Assembly (NCBI RefSeq): GCF_010093535.1
Contig: NW_022985164.1
Location: forward strand, 1,155,485 to 1,219,484
Direction: 5' to 3'
Source: Lindgomyces ingoldianus
Lineage: Eukaryota; Ascomycota; Dothideomycetes; Pleosporales; Lindgomycetaceae
Length of the DNA: 64,000 bases
Shown: positions 1 through 10,210 of the stretch, in pieces
Layout: each line of letters opens with the position of its first letter
Position numbering within the stretch: position 1 is the stretch's first letter
Position numbers and translations under genes: made by a program
The notes under the pieces: model-generated
What the model was told of the DNA's origin: nothing
Database searches by the model: none
What the model saw: only the letters and a program-made list of their open reading frames with translations

Positions 1-780
1 TCGGGGACTCCGACGCCCGTGAGCATGCGTTGGTATTGGAGAGCAAGAGCTTCGATGGAGCCTGAGCGTGCGGCGCGGGTTGTGTTGAGGAGTGTGGCGA
101 GGTGGTGGGAGACGGGGTTAGTTCGGGGGCCGTAGATGAGGGCGCATTCTTGGAAGATGGTGATGATGGTTTGTTGCATTGCGATTATTTGCGCTTGGAG
201 TTGATTTTGGGTAATTACTGTTTGAAGAGCTTGTTAGAATGCATAAACTCGAAAGTGACCTTGGGGATCGAGAATCAAGACGTACGATCTCCCACAGCAA
301 ACTTTTGTCCAAGATGTCGGTATCCGCGTTCATACTCCTGGCGCACAAGTGCCCCAGATGTACACATCGATTCTTCGTCGCTGTCGCTGTAGTCTGCGCT
401 CCGCCGACTTCCCCTACTTCTGCTCCTCCTGCTTCGGCCGCCATGTCGGTCAGGACGTTCGTCGGAATCGTCGGAGTCACTTCGTCTTCGGGGTGACATG
501 CCGTGGCGCTCTTTCAACACTTCTACATCTTCCTCGATCCTTTTCTCTTTCCTTTTGAGCTTTTTGTATAGATCGCTAGCGGAACCAAACGAGTCCATCA
601 AAGTATGGACAAGCGAAACGACAACAACGAGGTTCTGAAGGATGCCCTTCGCCTGCGGAAGCTTTTGTGAGAACGAGTCCACCATGATGTAGTAAAAGAA
701 GAATCGAACAGAGATGAGATGGCAGCGAGTGGAAAGAAGAGTGCAGGTCTTACAGAGTCAAAAGTAGCAAGTTCCTTCAT
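1..780 (-). CDS. SR-rich conserved fungal hypothetical protein (3' end outside window)
   Basis: I do not recognise a named family. Three exons join in frame on the minus strand: 780-754 (nine codons, MKELATFDS), 661-286 and 217-1, after which the gene leaves the window. The introns have GTAAGA and GTACGT donors. The N-terminal part is a helical hydrophobic segment (QNLVVVVSLVHTLMDSF), followed by a charged coiled-coil-like stretch (YKKLKRKEKRIEEDVEVLKE). Next comes an Arg/Ser/Asp-rich tract (RRSRSRGSRRS, SDSDEES) and a C-terminal part that reads helical (ITQNQLQAQIIAMQQTIITI). The start at 780 uses a tiny first exon. The alternative is the ATG at 684, which would read straight through the proposed intron 1. 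Exon joins 2-3 are strong because the frame stays open to the window edge. Function unknown. Confidence 0.7.
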
Positions 781-2173
781 TTTGCAATAGTACGATCATG
801 GCAAGGTGGGCAGTGGTTGTAGATTTTGCCATTCAACTAAGTCAGTGTTACAAGAGAGCATATATTCTTCGGTCACGAAGGAATGTAGGTTAATTGAGCG
901 ACACCGGTGGAGTGACCAGGCAGCCGTTGACACATATGCGGTGCATCAAGCCGCTGCTCCATGCTTCTGTTCAGCTGCATATTACAGTCAAAGGCATCAT
1001 TCTATTGGGCGCGCATCACGAGCTCCGGTCGGAACGAAGATGGGCGAAGAAAGGGCAGAGACAGTGGGAGCCGACAGGGCCAGATGACGTTCGCGGCGGT
1101 GAGCATGTCTGAGTCTCCCCATATGGAATTCGGCTGGAGCGGTGACTTTTTACTGGAGAGAATTCGTATTCCAGCCACGCAACTGTTGTGCATGAATACG
1201 CAGCTGCGTCAAGCTCCAAGAGTGGCTCAGTCGGAATCGAATGTTGTCGCCTAAATATTGACAACTCAGCCTTGGAAGATGCTTTCTGAGGTGGTCAACA
1301 ATCTCTCTGCGTGATTTTTGGAGGAATACCGAGTATTTCTAGCTTACTTCGTCAATCTGTCAGACAAGTCTTGAAATCACGCCACGTGCATGTCCCGCAT
1401 GGGATGCCACAGCATGCGCCACCGAAGCACGCCGTCACGTTACCCTCTTTCTCACCAAGATCATTGCTGATTCTTTCGCAAGGTTCAGGGATTGATTTTG
1501 GAGATCTAGATGGGAGAACGAACAAGTGGCCAAACTTTATTCTACGATTTCGGTTCTGTGATCGGATAGGCTTTCTGACGACTTGTCGTTGTGACGAGGT
1601 CGCTGTAGATATCACTGAGCAACGATGGGCACAGCAGCGCAGAGCTTCCTCGACTGTCTGGGCTGGTCTAGACCAGGTTTGAGTCGAGAGCGGTAGGCGA
1701 CGATAGACAGCGGGAGCTGGAGAACAGTAAGTGGTGGAGTGGCTTCAGTGCGATTCAAAAGACCAGCTCACACTATGGCATGTTAGGCTGGATGAAAACC
1801 AAAATGAGATGAAGAAAGACGCGGAGGAAACAAGAGGAGGCACAGAGACTGTTACTTTAGCGGAGTCGCTCCTCTCAAAAATGAGAAGGAGAAGAGGAGA
1901 AGACGACTACCTGTCCTCTGCTTCACGATAGATGCAATTTTGGGGACGATACAATACACCAGCGAAGAGGTGGCGTTCGAACCTGCTGCGAGGCCGAGGG
2001 CAGGAATTGCAATGGGAGGTGGCTGCCATTTTGCGGTCATACGCGTCGTGATTGGCTTGAAGGATAAATGTGATAGGAAATCACGTCGCAGCCAACGATG
2101 ATTGGCGGTAAATGTACGGATCCGTACTTCGCACTCCTTTCCTGCGCATGAACGGCTGGAGTTGAACAGCGTC

Positions 2174-2209
2174 TAAGCTATTTAAGCTATTTAAGCTCTT
2201 TAAGCTCTT
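2174..2209. repeat. 9-base direct repeat, four perfect-length units
   Basis: Four consecutive 9-base units read TAAGCTATT, TAAGCTATT, TAAGCTCTT and TAAGCTCTT. The array sits about 400 bases upstream of the disordered-protein start codon, in the presumed promoter. Confidence 0.85.
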
Positions 2210-2362
2210 CAGAGTGACGTCCTGCTGCTGCCAGTTGCGGCGTTGGGGCTATCGATTCTGTGGCTTGGCGGTGTGTTGTGGCTCGGACCGTGACTTCTCT
2301 CAGTCACCCAGGAGACAGTCCCTCTCTCTCCTCACCGTTACGCCCAAAAGCAAATAATCACC

Positions 2363-2377
2363 ATGCTCGTACATTGA
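2363..2377 (+). promoter_or_regulatory. upstream ORF of four codons in the presumed 5' leader
   Basis: ATG CTC GTA CAT TGA lies in the context ACCATG, about 230 bases before the main ATG. It is also upstream of the putative leader intron (donor near 2391), so it would be in the mature leader if transcription starts before 2360. Transcription start is not known, so a regulatory role is inference. Confidence 0.35.
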
Positions 2378-2607
2378 CAAGGTCGACATTGTGAGTCCCC
2401 GTCTGCGCTCTTTAGCCCTGAAACCGCGACACCGTCTTTGCTTGTAAACAAGATTACAGACGCGTTTCAGCTGATCCTGGTCGTAATTTTGACCAGCATC
2501 TCCCAAGTTGTCTGCACCCAAACTCCCCAAGCCAACACACCATTCCACGCAACCACACCCGCTCCCACCTGCACACTCACTGACGGCAATTCGCCTTGGT
2601 TGCAGCC

Positions 2608-4773
2608 ATGTCAGCCCAAAATCGTCAAAGCAGCGGTGTCCGGAACCTGAGGGCTATGTTTGAGACCCAAAACGCTTCCTCATCTCCTGAACCCCGCAAC
2701 CGCTCTCCAGCCAACCTCGACGACCGTCCAGTCTCTACTAATAAAATTCGAGCGTCGTTCGTAGCGGTCGGCCCCAGCACCAACATCGCAAAGGACCTGG
2801 GAACTACTAAGGGCACTGCTGACGGCGTAAACAGCACGTCCACCCAGCGCAGAGAGAGCTTCAGCGTCAGCCAGGAGGTTGGAGAGGATACCGTTGCTGA
2901 ATCGAAGAAGCGGGTCACCGAAGAGAAGGAGGAGCGCAAGAACAGCGACGCCACTGCCGAGACTGTTCCAGAACAGGCCGTCGCCGAGAGAGAGTCACCT
3001 AGACCACCCCCTCCAATCCAGGAGCACACAACGGACAAGATGCCGAATCTTGGGAGCATAATGAAGGGCTCCGACTTCCCGGAGCCCGCGACAACACAGG
3101 AGAATGAACCCAAGGTGGAGGAGCCAATCGCCCAGGCAGCAACTGCGACCGAGCCAGAGCCTGAGCCTGAGCCTGAGGCCACGGCAGCTCACGAGCCTCC
3201 CGCCAAGGTTGCTGTCGAGCCTCCCGCCGAACCTGCTGTCGAGTCTGCTGCCGAGCCTGCTGTCGAGCCTGCTGTCGAGCCTGCTGTCGAGCACGTCGTC
3301 GAGCCTATTGTTGAACCCACCCCCGAGAAGATTGAAGAAATACCGGTCGAGAATCCGGACAACATTGTGTCAGGGGCACAAGAGACATCTTTGAAACAAG
3401 CCGATCCAAAAGGCAAAGCTGCGGTGTCTGGCGGTGAAGTGGTCCCTCGACCAACCGAGCCTCTTCCGACGCTGAGCACTCCCCAAGTCGCGCTGGAAGC
3501 TTCGACAGCAACAGAAGCACCAAAAACTTCATTGGAAACCCCTTCCAAGAGTAAGGTCGCAGTTGCAGCAGCTCACGCTGCAACGAATGGAAAGCCAGGC
3601 ACCAAGAAGCCTCTCGCAATCTCTACCTCCAAGGCACCTATTACCAAAGGAAGCTCTGCAAAGAGTCCGTTGCCAAAGTCTCCAGGCCCTGCTCGATTAC
3701 CCAGGACACCAATCACACCAAAAGCAGCCCCTGTTGCACCTGCCAAAAAGTCTCCTGCGCCCGTGAAGGAGTCGAACAAGGCTCACGCCCCTACTCCAAC
3801 CAGCAAAGTCCATGCTTCTGCTTCGACCAGCAAGGGGCATTCTCCGGCTCAGGCTAGTAGGACTCACGCAGTGGCTCCAACTGCTAAAGCTCATACCCCG
3901 GCCCCTATTGCTAAGTCTCATGCACCGGCCCCAACCACCAAGTCTCATGCGCCGGCTCCAACCACAAAGACTAGTCGAGCCTCCTTGAGGCCTTCAACGG
4001 CTTCCGCTGCTGCGGGGGCTACTGCAAGCGCTGCGGCAAAGGGAAAGACAGCCGTGCAGGAGAACAAGAAGCCGGCTCCTACAAAGTCGACTGCGCCTCC
4101 GCCTCCCAAGGACGGTACCACAACCTCTCCAGGGGGGTTTAAGAAGCCTAGGCCCAAATCTCCTACGCGTCCAGTTCGTTTACCTTCTCACTTGACGGCT
4201 CCAACCGCCTCCTATGCTGCAAAGCACGACGAAGAAGCCGCCTCGAAATTAGTGCGCAAACCATCTACTGCGTCCCGTCCCGCAGCTCCGAAGACAGCTC
4301 CTCCAGCCCGCAAACAGCCTTCCCGGGCTTCCCTTGCCCCAAGCACTGCACGTCCGGATTCTCGAGCCTCAACTAGAGGCGCTCCAGATGAGGGCTTTTT
4401 GGCCAGGATGATGCGGCCGACAACAAGCAGTGCTAAAAAGACGCAAGAGAAACCTGTCTCCCCTCCACGAAAAGGGGTTTCTACCAGGGCTCTCCCTAAG
4501 CCTAAACCTGGGCAAGAGAGCACAGTTGCCAAAGGGAAGAAGAAGGTTGGAGAGGTGGCATCCAATGAGAAGGAAACCGTTGCAACCAATGGTCACAGTG
4601 CAGGGGACGCCGGCCCGGCTGAACCAAATGGAGCTGGTACCAAAGTTCATGAGGAATCAGTTCACAAGGACCTAGCTGAGCCCGAGCGGGAAGATACTCC
4701 CTCAGATCAGGTAGAATCCTCTGCCGTAGAACTGCAGACTCCGAACTTCGGTGAGGGTCAGGCAATCCGCTAA
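2608..4773 (+). CDS. large low-complexity, intrinsically disordered Ala/Pro/Lys-rich protein
   Basis: A single 721-codon exon starts at the ATG at 2608, just after a likely leader-intron acceptor (TTGCAG). The protein is almost entirely disordered. Short motifs near the N-terminus look conserved among Pezizomycotina: SGVRNLRAMFETQ at residues 8-20, RPVSTNKIRASFVAV at about 42-56, and NLGSIMKGSDFPEP near 147. It then has EVEPAVEPAVEP-type acidic/proline repeats (bases about 3190-3315), a central array of AHAPAPTTKS-like units (about 3780-3970) and many SP/TP and basic sites. The paralogue-like architecture is common in filamentous fungi, often labelled mucin-like or hypothetical. No signal peptide or membrane segment is visible, so secretion is unlikely. 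Cytoskeletal or scaffold roles would be guesses. Confidence 0.8.
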   Translation: MSAQNRQSSGVRNLRAMFETQNASSSPEPRNRSPANLDDRPVSTNKIRASFVAVGPSTNIAKDLGTTKGTADGVNSTSTQRRESFSVSQEVGEDTVAESKKRVTEEKEERKNSDATAETVPEQAVAERESPRPPPPIQEHTTDKMPNLGSIMKGSDFPEPATTQENEPKVEEPIAQAATATEPEPEPEPEATAAHEPPAKVAVEPPAEPAVESAAEPAVEPAVEPAVEHVVEPIVEPTPEKIEEIPVENPDNIVSGAQETSLKQADPKGKAAVSGGEVVPRPTEPLPTLSTPQVALEASTATEAPKTSLETPSKSKVAVAAAHAATNGKPGTKKPLAISTSKAPITKGSSAKSPLPKSPGPARLPRTPITPKAAPVAPAKKSPAPVKESNKAHAPTPTSKVHASASTSKGHSPAQASRTHAVAPTAKAHTPAPIAKSHAPAPTTKSHAPAPTTKTSRASLRPSTASAAAGATASAAAKGKTAVQENKKPAPTKSTAPPPPKDGTTTSPGGFKKPRPKSPTRPVRLPSHLTAPTASYAAKHDEEAASKLVRKPSTASRPAAPKTAPPARKQPSRASLAPSTARPDSRASTRGAPDEGFLARMMRPTTSSAKKTQEKPVSPPRKGVSTRALPKPKPGQESTVAKGKKKVGEVASNEKETVATNGHSAGDAGPAEPNGAGTKVHEESVHKDLAEPEREDTPSDQVESSAVELQTPNFGEGQAIR
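3196..3315 (+). repeat. in-frame Glu-Pro-Ala-Val coding repeat
   Basis: Inside the disordered-protein gene, 12-base units resembling GAGCCTGCTGTC recur about eight times and encode VEPAVEPAVE-type sequence. The units are nearly identical at the DNA level, so length variation between strains is likely. Confidence 0.75.
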
Positions 4774-5420
4774 CGGGTTGTAGACAGATAGCGCGAGCCT
4801 GTCCTCTGTGTCTTCTCGGTCGACAACTGAGCCCTCATCTCCTTCTATGCTGATAAACCACATCTGCATCTAAGCCGTCCAGCGCAAATTTCCCCGTTTC
4901 ATCTTCTTCCACCTCTTTCCTAGCGTTCCCACCCCAACTCTTTCTTCGTATTAGCATTTGCAGGAGCACAGCTGGGGGAGCTTTACCATTACCACGGGGT
5001 GTTATTAGGGTAGCTTGTCTGGCATGGTTCTTGCACAGCTTTCTTGTTGAGATCCATTGATCCAGTCACTAGTGTGCTGGTTGGATATATTCAATTGACC
5101 GACTAAATTGGTATCTATTGTGTGTGATGGATAAGCCGAATGGATAGATAGCTTGGTGTTTGACCCCAATCCAAACCATCATTATCAGAAGGCCCACCGA
5201 AGAATGGCCATTGCAGTAATTTGTTAACGGTGCCCGTCTGCCGGGTCGATCAGAATACGCTAGCACGTGACTACGTCTCGGCAGAAACTCCGAACCTCCG
5301 AAGTCTTGTCGAACTTTTTTGGGTGGTGTCGTCTATTGAAGTCAAAGCAGACGGCTGCGTCGTCCTCTCTTTTCCTGCTTTCCTGCTTTCCTGCACTTCC
5401 TGTAATCAATTTTATTGCAG
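4774..5420. other. intergenic region between the disordered-protein gene and MEF1
   Basis: No coding signal seen. It should contain the 3' end of the upstream gene and the MEF1 promoter. A short pyrimidine-rich stretch (TTTTCCTGCTTTCCTGCTTTCCTG, with a repeated CTTTCCTG unit) lies at about 5370-5395, just ahead of the MEF1 start codon, typical of fungal promoters near the transcription start. Confidence 0.4.
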
Positions 5421-8028
5421 ATGAGGGTCCAGTCCCTCACCCGGGCGCAATCGCTTGCGGCGGCCTGCATAAGAAATAGTTCGAGACAAGCTGCACGAGC
5501 TCCCTCGAGATACACTTTGTTGACAGCTGCGATCCCACGCGCCAGATATAACAATGGATTGATCACTGGTCTGAGACTGAATAACGACAAGACGTATGGT
5601 CAGAGAAGATGGCAATCTGGCGCCGCGGCTGCAGTGTCAGTGCCAATTGAAGACAGGGCGATGCGCCGTACTTCTGAGAGTAATTGATTGCTGACGAACT
5701 TGTAGGCTCGAGAAAGCTACCGCAGACCCTTCCACGCTCGCTCAAGATATAATCATCGATAATCTAGATCCTCTCGAAGCGGCGCGATTGTCGAAAGTCA
5801 GGAATATTGGCATTGCGGTAAGAAGATGGCCCAAATTTTGTCTCCAAGAGAGCAGGACAACTGGTTTGGGTGGAACATGGCTGATATATGCTGTTATGAT
5901 AGGCACACATTGACTCCGGCAAAACGACGGCAACCGAACGCGTCCTCTTTTATACTGGCCGCATCAATAGCATCCACGAAGTGCGCGGCAAAGATGCCGT
6001 CGGCGCAAAAATGGACTCGATGGATCTCGAGCGTGAAAAGGGTATTACTATTCAATCCGCGGCTACCTTTTGCGACTGGGTGAAGAAGGAAAACGGACAG
6101 GAGGAGAAGTACCACATCAACCTAATCGACACCCCAGGCCATATTGACTTCACAATTGAGGTGGAGAGAGCGTTACGAGTGCTGGACGGTGCTGTCATGA
6201 TATTGTGTGCTGTTAGCGGCGTGCAGAGTCAGACCATCACTGTTGATAGGCAGATGAGGAGGTACAATGTCCCCAGGATATCTTTCGTTAACAAGATGGA
6301 TCGAATGGGCGCGAACCCTTGGAAGGCTGTAGATCAAATTAACCAGAAGCTGCGGATACCGGCTGCAGCCATTCAAGTGCCAATCGGACGAGAGGACAGC
6401 TTCCAGGGGATTGTAGATCTTATCAGGATGAAGGCTATCTACAATGAAGGATCTAAAGGAGAAATTATCGTGGAGAAGGAAGTTCCAGCAGACCTGGTCG
6501 ACTTCGCGAAGGAGAAAAGACACAAACTGATCGAGACTTTGGCGGATGTCGACGATGAAATAGCGGACATGTTCCTAGACGAACAAGAGCCGACGCAAGA
6601 GCAGATCAAAGCGGCAATCCGACGTGCCACTATTGCTCTGAAGTTCACCCCGGTGGTGATGGGCTCCGCGTTAGCTGATAAGTCAGTCCAACCCATGCTG
6701 GACGCCGTGTGCGATTATCTCCCCAATCCCTCCGAAGTCGAGAATCTGGCGCTTGATAAGACACGAAAAGAGGCACCAGTCAAACTAGTGTCGTACAACT
6801 CGTTGCCGTTTGTGGGGCTGGCGTTTAAGCTCGAAGAGAGCAACTTTGGACAACTAACGTACATCCGAGTCTACCAGGGAAGCTTGAGAAAAGGTATGAA
6901 TGTCTTCAATGCTCGCTCAGACAAGAAGATCAAAATTCCAAAAATTGTCCGCATGCACTCCAACGAAATGGAGGAAGTACAGGAAATTGGAGCTGGAGAA
7001 ATCTGCGCCGTATTTGGTGTCGACTGTGCGTCTGGAGATACCTTCACTGATGGATCTTTGGGATACACCATGGTAAGAAACGCCTTATTCCCCAAAAGCA
7101 TTAGAGATGCTGATTGATGTAGACCTCCATGTTCGTTCCTGAGCCTGTCATCTCCCTCTCCATCAAGCCGAAAAACAACAAAGACACGTCCAACTTTAGC
7201 AAAGCCATGAATCGCTTTCAACGTGAGGATCCTACCTTCCGCGTCCATGTGGACCCTGAATCCCAAGAAACTGTCATTTCGGGGATGGGAGAACTGCACT
7301 TAGACATTTATGTCGAGCGCATGCGACGAGAATACCGTGTCGACTGTGAAACCGGCCAGCCGCAAGTCGCATACCGAGAGACGATTACCCAGCGCGTAAA
7401 CTTCGACCATACATTGAAGAAACAAACAGGTGGATCCGGAGACTTCGCCAGAGTTGTTGGGTGGATGGAACCCAGTGAGTCGCTCACAGAAAACATGTTC
7501 GAACAACAAATCTCCGGCGGCACGATTTCCGAGAAATTCCTCTTTGCTTGTGAGAAGGGTTTTATGGCCTCCTGCAAAAATGGCCCTCTCCTCGGCCATA
7601 AGGTGCTCGGCGCCTCCATGGTAATCAACGATGGCGCTACCCATGCTGTCGACTCCAGCGAAATGTCCTTCAAGAACGCAACGCAACAAGCCTTCCGTAA
7701 GGCCTTTATGGCTGGGCATCCCCAAGTCCTCGAACCCCTCATGAAAACCACCGTCACTGCACCCAATGAATTCCAAGGCAATGTTGTCGGCTTGTTGAAT
7801 AAGCGTAATGCGGTCATCAATGACACTGAAATTGGCCCAGAGGATTTCACAGTCTATGCGGACTGCTCACTGAACAGCATGTTTGGGTTCAGTAGTCAGT
7901 TGAGGGCGAGCACGCAGGGGAAAGGAGAGTTTAGCATGGAGTTTAGTCATTATAGTCCAGCGCCACCGCAGCTGCAGAAGGAGCTTGTGGCGAAGTATGA
8001 GAAGGAGCAGAAGGACAGGAATGCGTAA
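5421..8028 (+). CDS. MEF1: mitochondrial elongation factor G (EF-G1), translocase GTPase
   Basis: This encodes the GTPase that drives tRNA-mRNA translocation on the mitochondrial ribosome. Four exons join in frame: 5421-5635, 5706-5817, 5903-7072 and 7123-8028, giving 800 residues, the usual size for fungal Mef1. The N-terminus is Arg/Ala-rich without acidic residues, a typical matrix presequence (residues 1 to about 70). The G domain shows AHIDSGKTT (P-loop, residues 110-118), switch I in [20 protein letters not shown] (G3) and NKMD (G4). Domains II-V follow, with the domain IV/V sequence in the last exon ([22 protein letters not shown]). The 70-base first intron starts GTCAGT and is fixed by the V-L-E-K phase. 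The gene converges with the ABHD gene downstream, with 493 bases between stops. Confidence 0.97.
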
Positions 8029-8521
8029 GGAACGTGTAGTGCACTAGGCAGAAAGAGTGATATTGCTAGGTTCCTTTGGATCTCATGATAGGTTTGCGTC
8101 GCATTTAGCAAACGCACCCTAGGATGCATATAGACGATGGGATGGTATCTGGATTGGAGCGAATATGGACTGTAAAATATTGTAGTTTGTGGTTTGTGCA
8201 TGGTGGTATGTGGGGGGAAATGGTAAAGGAAATAGATATCCGCTCGACTCCTATATGCGCGCCACGACGCAAGTGTCTTTCTAGCTTTAAGTGACTACAT
8301 TTGAAGGACGGAAGGTATGTGGATGCTTTCTTACCCTTTAACCCTTCCTTAAGAATATATCCACCGCTTATACGGAATAAACAGTGTTACTACCTTCCGA
8401 TCGACACTGTGAAAATGAGTCCATAAGAGATAGGATTTGAATTACAGCTCAATTCTCCACCAACCGCTCATCCACCCATTCTCCAATCCTATAGTCCCCT
8501 AATCCCCAACACCCACCAAAC
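8029..8521. other. convergent 3' intergenic region
   Basis: This lies between the stop codons of MEF1 (plus) and the alpha/beta hydrolase (minus). It is AT-rich with several AATAAA-like and TATA-like stretches suitable for polyadenylation on both strands. I see no gene. Confidence 0.5.
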
Positions 8522-10210
8522 CTACTCCGTATCCAAACCGGGCATAAAATTCCTTCCCCCCATAAACGCCCTCCTAACCGCCAAATTCACCTGCGCAAAC
8601 CCCACAACCTCATTATGCCCACCATACCGCACAACCTCCAACTCCACACTCCGTCCCTTCCTACCCCCGGCTGCAGCCTCCACATCCTCCATCTTCCGAT
8701 ACGCGAACGCGCCTCGCTTGACCCGCTCTCCACCGTGAATACTCCGCCGTTCTTCGAAGGATTGCACGCCTTCTTCGCCGCGCAGGATGGATTCACAGCC
8801 TAAGAAGACAGCTTCTCCGAGTTTAAAGGAGATGTCTTGGTCGTTGCGTGCGTGGAGGATGGATATTTTAACGGAAGTTTTGGAGGCCGGGGATGCGGTG
8901 AGTAAGGCTTGTAGACGTGGGAGTGTGGGCCAGTGGTCGAGGATTCGGGAGGATACGAGGTTGGCTATGCGAGGGTACGGCCGTAGCGGAGAGAGGATGG
9001 GGATTATACCCCGAACTTTGTAGGATTGGAGGAGCGTTGTGAGAGAGGGGAATGGTGAGATGAGAATGATTCCGGCGAAGGATTGTGGGGGGAGAGAGGG
9101 TTTGGGGGGAATGATAGTGGGGGGAAGCGAGGGGCTTGAGGGGCTAGTGAAAAAGAGAGCGGATGCGGCGGTTACGGCGGTGCCGAGGGATTGGCCGAGG
9201 AGGACGGTTCGGGAAGAGGGGTGTTGGAGGGTGGTCAGGAGGTGGTGGATTAGGGTGATTCCGTCGGTTATGAGACCTGGTTCTGTGGGGAGATGGGGGG
9301 GATTATTAACTGTGGAGTACCCGAAACCCCGGTAGTCGCAGGTTAGGATGTGGGTATGCGGGATGGAGGTTAGAGAGCGGTAGGTGTGGGTTCTGTAGCC
9401 TTCGGCGATGTGACCAGCGTTCTATGGGAACAAAGGTTAGAACATAAGTTGCAGATAGAGGTAGGTCTATAATGAGAAGAGAAGTCAGGAGGCTACCCAT
9501 CTAGATCCTCTAGGCATGTTGCAAACTACCATGGAACATGGTAGAGTTGATTCTCCTCCGCGGTGCTAGTAAGAGATTTCCTGGACTAAATTCCTCTTGA
9601 TAATACTCCATGGTAGATGCCAACATGCTGTAATAGAGTCCACAAAAAGGAAGTGAGAGGACGCGAATGGATACAAGAGAAATACTTGGGGAACTTACCC
9701 CATGAAAATTCACAACAATCCGACTCTTATGATCCTTCTTCATCAATCTGTACCCTACCGTCGTCGTCAGATCATCCACTAACCCCGCCGCCTTCTGTAC
9801 GATCTCATTCTCATGATCCAGATACACATCTATAGGAAGCACGTGCCAGCAATACAATGTCTCTCCGTCCGGCGTGCGGAGATTGAAAGGAGTTACCTGG
9901 CCCTCTACAACCCATTAACTAGATTTCATATGAAGTTATCTGGGAATTGAAGGCGACATACTTGCAAATCCAAAACTCTCAGGATTCGAGACATTATACC
10001 AGAAGCCGGAATTGATTTTGTGCATATATAGGGCACTTGCATGTGAATTAGTGGACTATGATACTTACTACGAAGTCGAAATTATTGTTGCTGAACTTAC
10101 TGTCTCTGGAACCAAGGATTCATTAACAAGACCATAAACGCCGCCCATATACCTCCAACGCCGGCAAGCACCCAATACGATTTCTTGAGAATGGGGTGCA
10201 GTGACGGCAT
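8522..10210 (-). CDS. alpha/beta hydrolase, ABHD12/13-like, membrane-anchored serine hydrolase
   Basis: Four minus-strand exons join in frame: 10210-10101, 10035-9962, 9904-9699 and 9421-8522, giving 429 residues. The start MPSLHPILKKSYW precedes an N-terminal membrane segment (VLAGVGGIWAAFMVLLM). The oxyanion loop is FHGNAGH (residues 128-134). The nucleophile elbow is GQSLG with Ser208, the acid is likely Asp324 in HARND and the base is His399 in YGGHNEV, so the catalytic triad is complete. ABHD12-type enzymes hydrolyse lysophospholipids or monoacylglycerols; the substrate here is not known. The third intron is 277 bases, much longer than the others (about 60), and holds a TIR-bounded insertion. 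An Arg/Gly-rich loop around residues 345-390 is an insertion before the catalytic His. Confidence 0.9.
9511..9632. mobile_element. MITE-like element with terminal inverted repeats inside an intron
   Basis: The arms at 9514-9535 and 9607-9628 are inverted repeats: GCATGTTG plus CTACCATGGA on the left, and TCCATGGTAG plus CAACATGC on the right. They are separated by 71 bases and flanked by TA on both sides (9511-9512 and 9631-9632). The 10-base inner arms are perfect and the outer 8 are perfect, with a few mismatches between. The left arm continues into a second small palindrome (TACCATG GAA CATGGTA). It lies in intron 3 of the ABHD-like gene and accounts for its unusual length. A Tc1/mariner-derived non-autonomous element is the likeliest reading, but the TA duplication is weak evidence by itself. 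Confidence 0.5.

Larger units (their letters stand above)
781..2607. other. divergent intergenic region, 1.8 kb
   Basis: This stretch lies between the minus-strand SR-rich gene and the plus-strand disordered-protein gene, so it should hold both promoters. I find no convincing coding exon: the open frames here are short and have no spliced continuation. It contains a perfect 9-base tandem repeat at 2174-2209 and, closer to the downstream gene, a likely 5' leader with a four-codon upstream ORF (2363-2377). A possible leader intron runs from GTGAGT near 2391 to TTGCAG at 2605, with a CTGAC branch site near 2578. Confidence 0.5.

Noticed and set aside
1311..1682. A 123-codon plus-strand open frame upstream of the disordered-protein gene
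   Set aside because: An equally long antisense frame overlaps it and there is no homologue-like pattern.
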